From Silene conica (Eukaryota > Streptophyta > Magnoliopsida > Caryophyllales > Caryophyllaceae), in NCBI GenBank assembly GCA_029255685.2, contig CM055313.2, forward strand, positions 39,264,079 through 39,328,078: a stretch of 64,000 bases of DNA, given 5' to 3'. The position numbers and the translations under genes were made by a program. Positions 62,001 to 64,000 of the stretch are shown piece by piece; within the stretch, counting starts at the first letter, position 1, and every line of letters begins with the position of its first letter. The notes beneath the pieces were generated by a model. The model was not told where the DNA came from and ran no database searches. It was given only the letters and a program-made list of their open reading frames with translations.

Positions 62001-63324
62001 CGTAACCCGAGTTCTACAGATCCTAATACCCTTGTTATTCTTGAGGTTGTTTGAGTACATGATAATAGCTATGGGTCTTCTTTGAGTACTTATTTGAATT
62101 AAATATTAGTATTTGTCCTTTTATTTTGCTAGTTAAAATCTGGTATTGATAAGATAACTCTTTTGTTGCGAGGTCGGTAAACTCTTGGTAATTGATTAGT
62201 TGTTTATGCATAATAGTGTTGTATGAGGTTGGTTTGGTATAGCGTCCCGATCCTTATTTTATGAACTGTGGAATTGTAAGTTTACATACAAGTATGTCAA
62301 TGACCTTGGAAAGTGAGTTGAGGAGATTGAGATGCTCGTGAGTCTAGAACGAAGACCGTTGTTAGTTTTGTATTGAGATTGAGATTGCATTTCAGTATTT
62401 ATCAAGTCGCCGTATTCTTTAACCTTGACTTGTGGGTGAGTAGCTGAGGGTTTACACTCTAAATGTGGACCAATTCCTTTAATAGAAGGTTTGACAATAT
62501 TGACATCGAAATTGAGATGACAATTGGTTGCTGGTGTTGAGTTATGAGTTGCTAGGTTGTTGTGCCATATCGTGTTTTCGGTCCGGTGTGGCCTTGGTTA
62601 TCGAGTTATATTCTGAATTTGAAAACGATATTGAGATGGAAGTATTGAGTTGCGGTTTTATTCCGCCAGTTCACTCACCCCTTGTCTTTGGTCATAGATG
62701 CGACGATGAGTGCGATACTTGGTTACTTGGAGTTAGATTTCATGCGATAAAGTAATGAGTGAGATGGAGTACTGTGTTAGAATGTTTATGGGGTTACGGG
62801 GACGTAACCATGTTTTAAGGAGGATATGATTGTAAAATCTTAATGATTTATGACATGGATAACTGATATGTCGTGACTATTTGAATATATTTGATAACCC
62901 TGCTGCGTATGTTATGCACTATATCGTGATAGTTGAAGTATCATGTGTTGCAGTTGTGTGTTAAACTTTGGGGGCAAATTTTTCTTAAGGGGGATAGAAT
63001 GTAACATCTCGGGTTTCTTAAGCGTCACTTGTGAGTGTTCATGCTTACTAAGTGTGTCCTTACCGTTACGGGGTGGTGAACTTCGGGACGAAGTTCATTC
63101 TAAGGAGGGAAGACTGTAATACTCCGTATTTTGCCTTAATATTATTTACTATTTTAGCGTCTTAATATTTTCTGAGCATTTAAATGCTCCAGGCATTCAT
63201 GTTCCAAGTTAATGTTTTGGTTAATGTTTTGTTAATGTCTGTCTTCCAAGTTCACGTGGTAAGTTTGGTAGTCACCTAGTTGCGAATGAACTTCGGGACG
63301 AAGTTCATTTTAAGTGGGGGAGAC
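59082..63324 (+). mobile_element. body of X (non-coding)
   Basis: 4.2 kb without a coding frame longer than about 75 codons. It starts with the primer site (59085-59096) and a conserved leader to about 59300, shared with Y. The rest is AT-rich and aligns in reverse to Y in blocks. It ends with three polypurine/TGTA boundaries (TGTA at 63000, 63115 and the true LTR at 63325). Confidence 0.82.
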
Positions 63325-64000
63325 TGTAGTACCCCGAAACTTTAACTATTTATTCCGTAATTTGCTTTTATAATTGAGTTGTCGATGGCGCGTTAGCATG
63401 TTTTAGCCTTCGATAAGTGCCTTGGCTAACTATTTTATTACTTGTCGATGATGGGGTTTGATCCCATGACCACCGTGTAACCAAGGGTTGAGAGGACTTG
63501 GGCCTCGTTGTGCGTGCACGGTATTTAGAGCCCACCCAAACCCTAAGATATTTTACACTTTGACTAAACCCTTCCTCTACCCCTCTTCAGCCGTCACATA
63601 AGAGACAACTACTACCCATCTTACCCTATCATTCTTACACAACCATAACCACTGTACCATAGCCGCCGTGTCAGAGAAGGGAACGGAGGTTCATTTCAGA
63701 AGGAGGGACCGGTCTAAGGTAGTTCGTTCTAGCCATGAACAGGTGAGTCACGCCACTGGTTCTGGTTTATGTTGTGTTTTGCGTATTTTGTGTCGTATTT
63801 CGAAGAGTTAAGGCGTGGTTGTTCTTATATCTGGTTGGCTGTGTCGTTTTAGTGTTGTATGGTGGTGTTGAGAGGGGTGGTGTCTCTAGGCTAGGGTGGT
63901 TGTGGGCTTGTCGAAGGGTGGTGGTTCTGGGCCTGTTCATCACATCTGCAATGGGAGTCAGGGGAGGTTTGGTGTTGTCGAGTAAGGAAGGTGGTATGGG
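63325..64000 (+). repeat. 3' LTR of X, partial
   Basis: TGTAGTACCCCGAAAC onward, matching 48233-48912; cut off by the window end. Confidence 0.9.

Larger units (their letters stand above)
48233..64000 (+). mobile_element. non-coding gypsy-like LTR element X (runs off the window)
   Basis: Plus-strand relative of Y. 5' LTR 48233-50119 plus 58831-59081 (split by W), primer site 59085-59096 (initiator tRNA-Met), body 59082-63324 without coding frames, 3' LTR from 63325 to the window edge. The LTRs differ at about nine places over the 676 bp that can be compared (about 1.3%). It is inserted into the 5' LTR of Y. Three successive polypurine/LTR-start boundaries lie at its 3' end. Non-autonomous. 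Confidence 0.85.

Overview
This is a stretch of plant nuclear genome, almost certainly a eudicot. Frequent 'tactccgta'-type and 'cttaagacgg'-type words remind me of Caryophyllales, but that is a weak impression and not a proven assignment. I found no convincing host protein-coding gene, tRNA, rRNA or CRISPR. The window is built from transposable elements nested in one another, with a small AT-rich left flank.

Left flank, 1-6167: AT-rich DNA with a trinucleotide microsatellite, small foldback elements (one a good Tourist-like MITE at 4273-4722), the 3' end of a Helitron with a remnant of its Pif1-type helicase (minus strand, 2595-about 3010), and a GGCCC-rich promoter-like patch near 5600.

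6168-10532: a truncated, broken Ty3/gypsy (Tekay-like) element on the minus strand, keeping a 2.7 kb LTR and a gag-protease part. 10533-13316: remains of a CACTA (En/Spm) DNA transposon on the minus strand. It keeps the C-terminal part of a TNP2-like transposase gene and, just downstream, a six-exon gene for a Transposase_24-type protein whose exons can be read by their splice sites.

13317-64000: a nested stack. Element Y (minus strand, non-coding, gypsy-like, LTR about 2.4 kb) is the oldest layer. Its 3' LTR holds a tandem pair of nearly identical, whole-looking Tekay chromoviruses (15226-33345: LTR-body-LTR-body-LTR, period 7596). Its body holds a gag-only Ty1/copia element Z (35305-43655, minus). 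Its 5' LTR is cut by element X (from 48233, plus strand), a diverged relative of Y that runs off the right edge. X's 5' LTR in turn carries a whole-looking Ty1/copia element W (50120-58825, plus) with a 1343-residue Gag-Pol and a perfect 5-bp target duplication. LTR differences counted by eye fall in the order the nesting demands (Y about 2%, X about 1.3%, W about 0.6%, Z about 0.5%, Tekay pair about 0.1%).

The most unusual signals are inside the LTRs. The Tekay LTR carries an array of about ten repeats in which a constant core is flanked by arms that differ from unit to unit yet stay complementary, followed by five GC-rich dyads whose outer arms also co-vary. The older Tekay-like LTR at 7821-10532 has the same architecture with different sequence. 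In addition, X ends in three successive polypurine-tract/LTR-start boundaries, and X and Y, although non-coding, share a well-kept leader after the primer-binding site.
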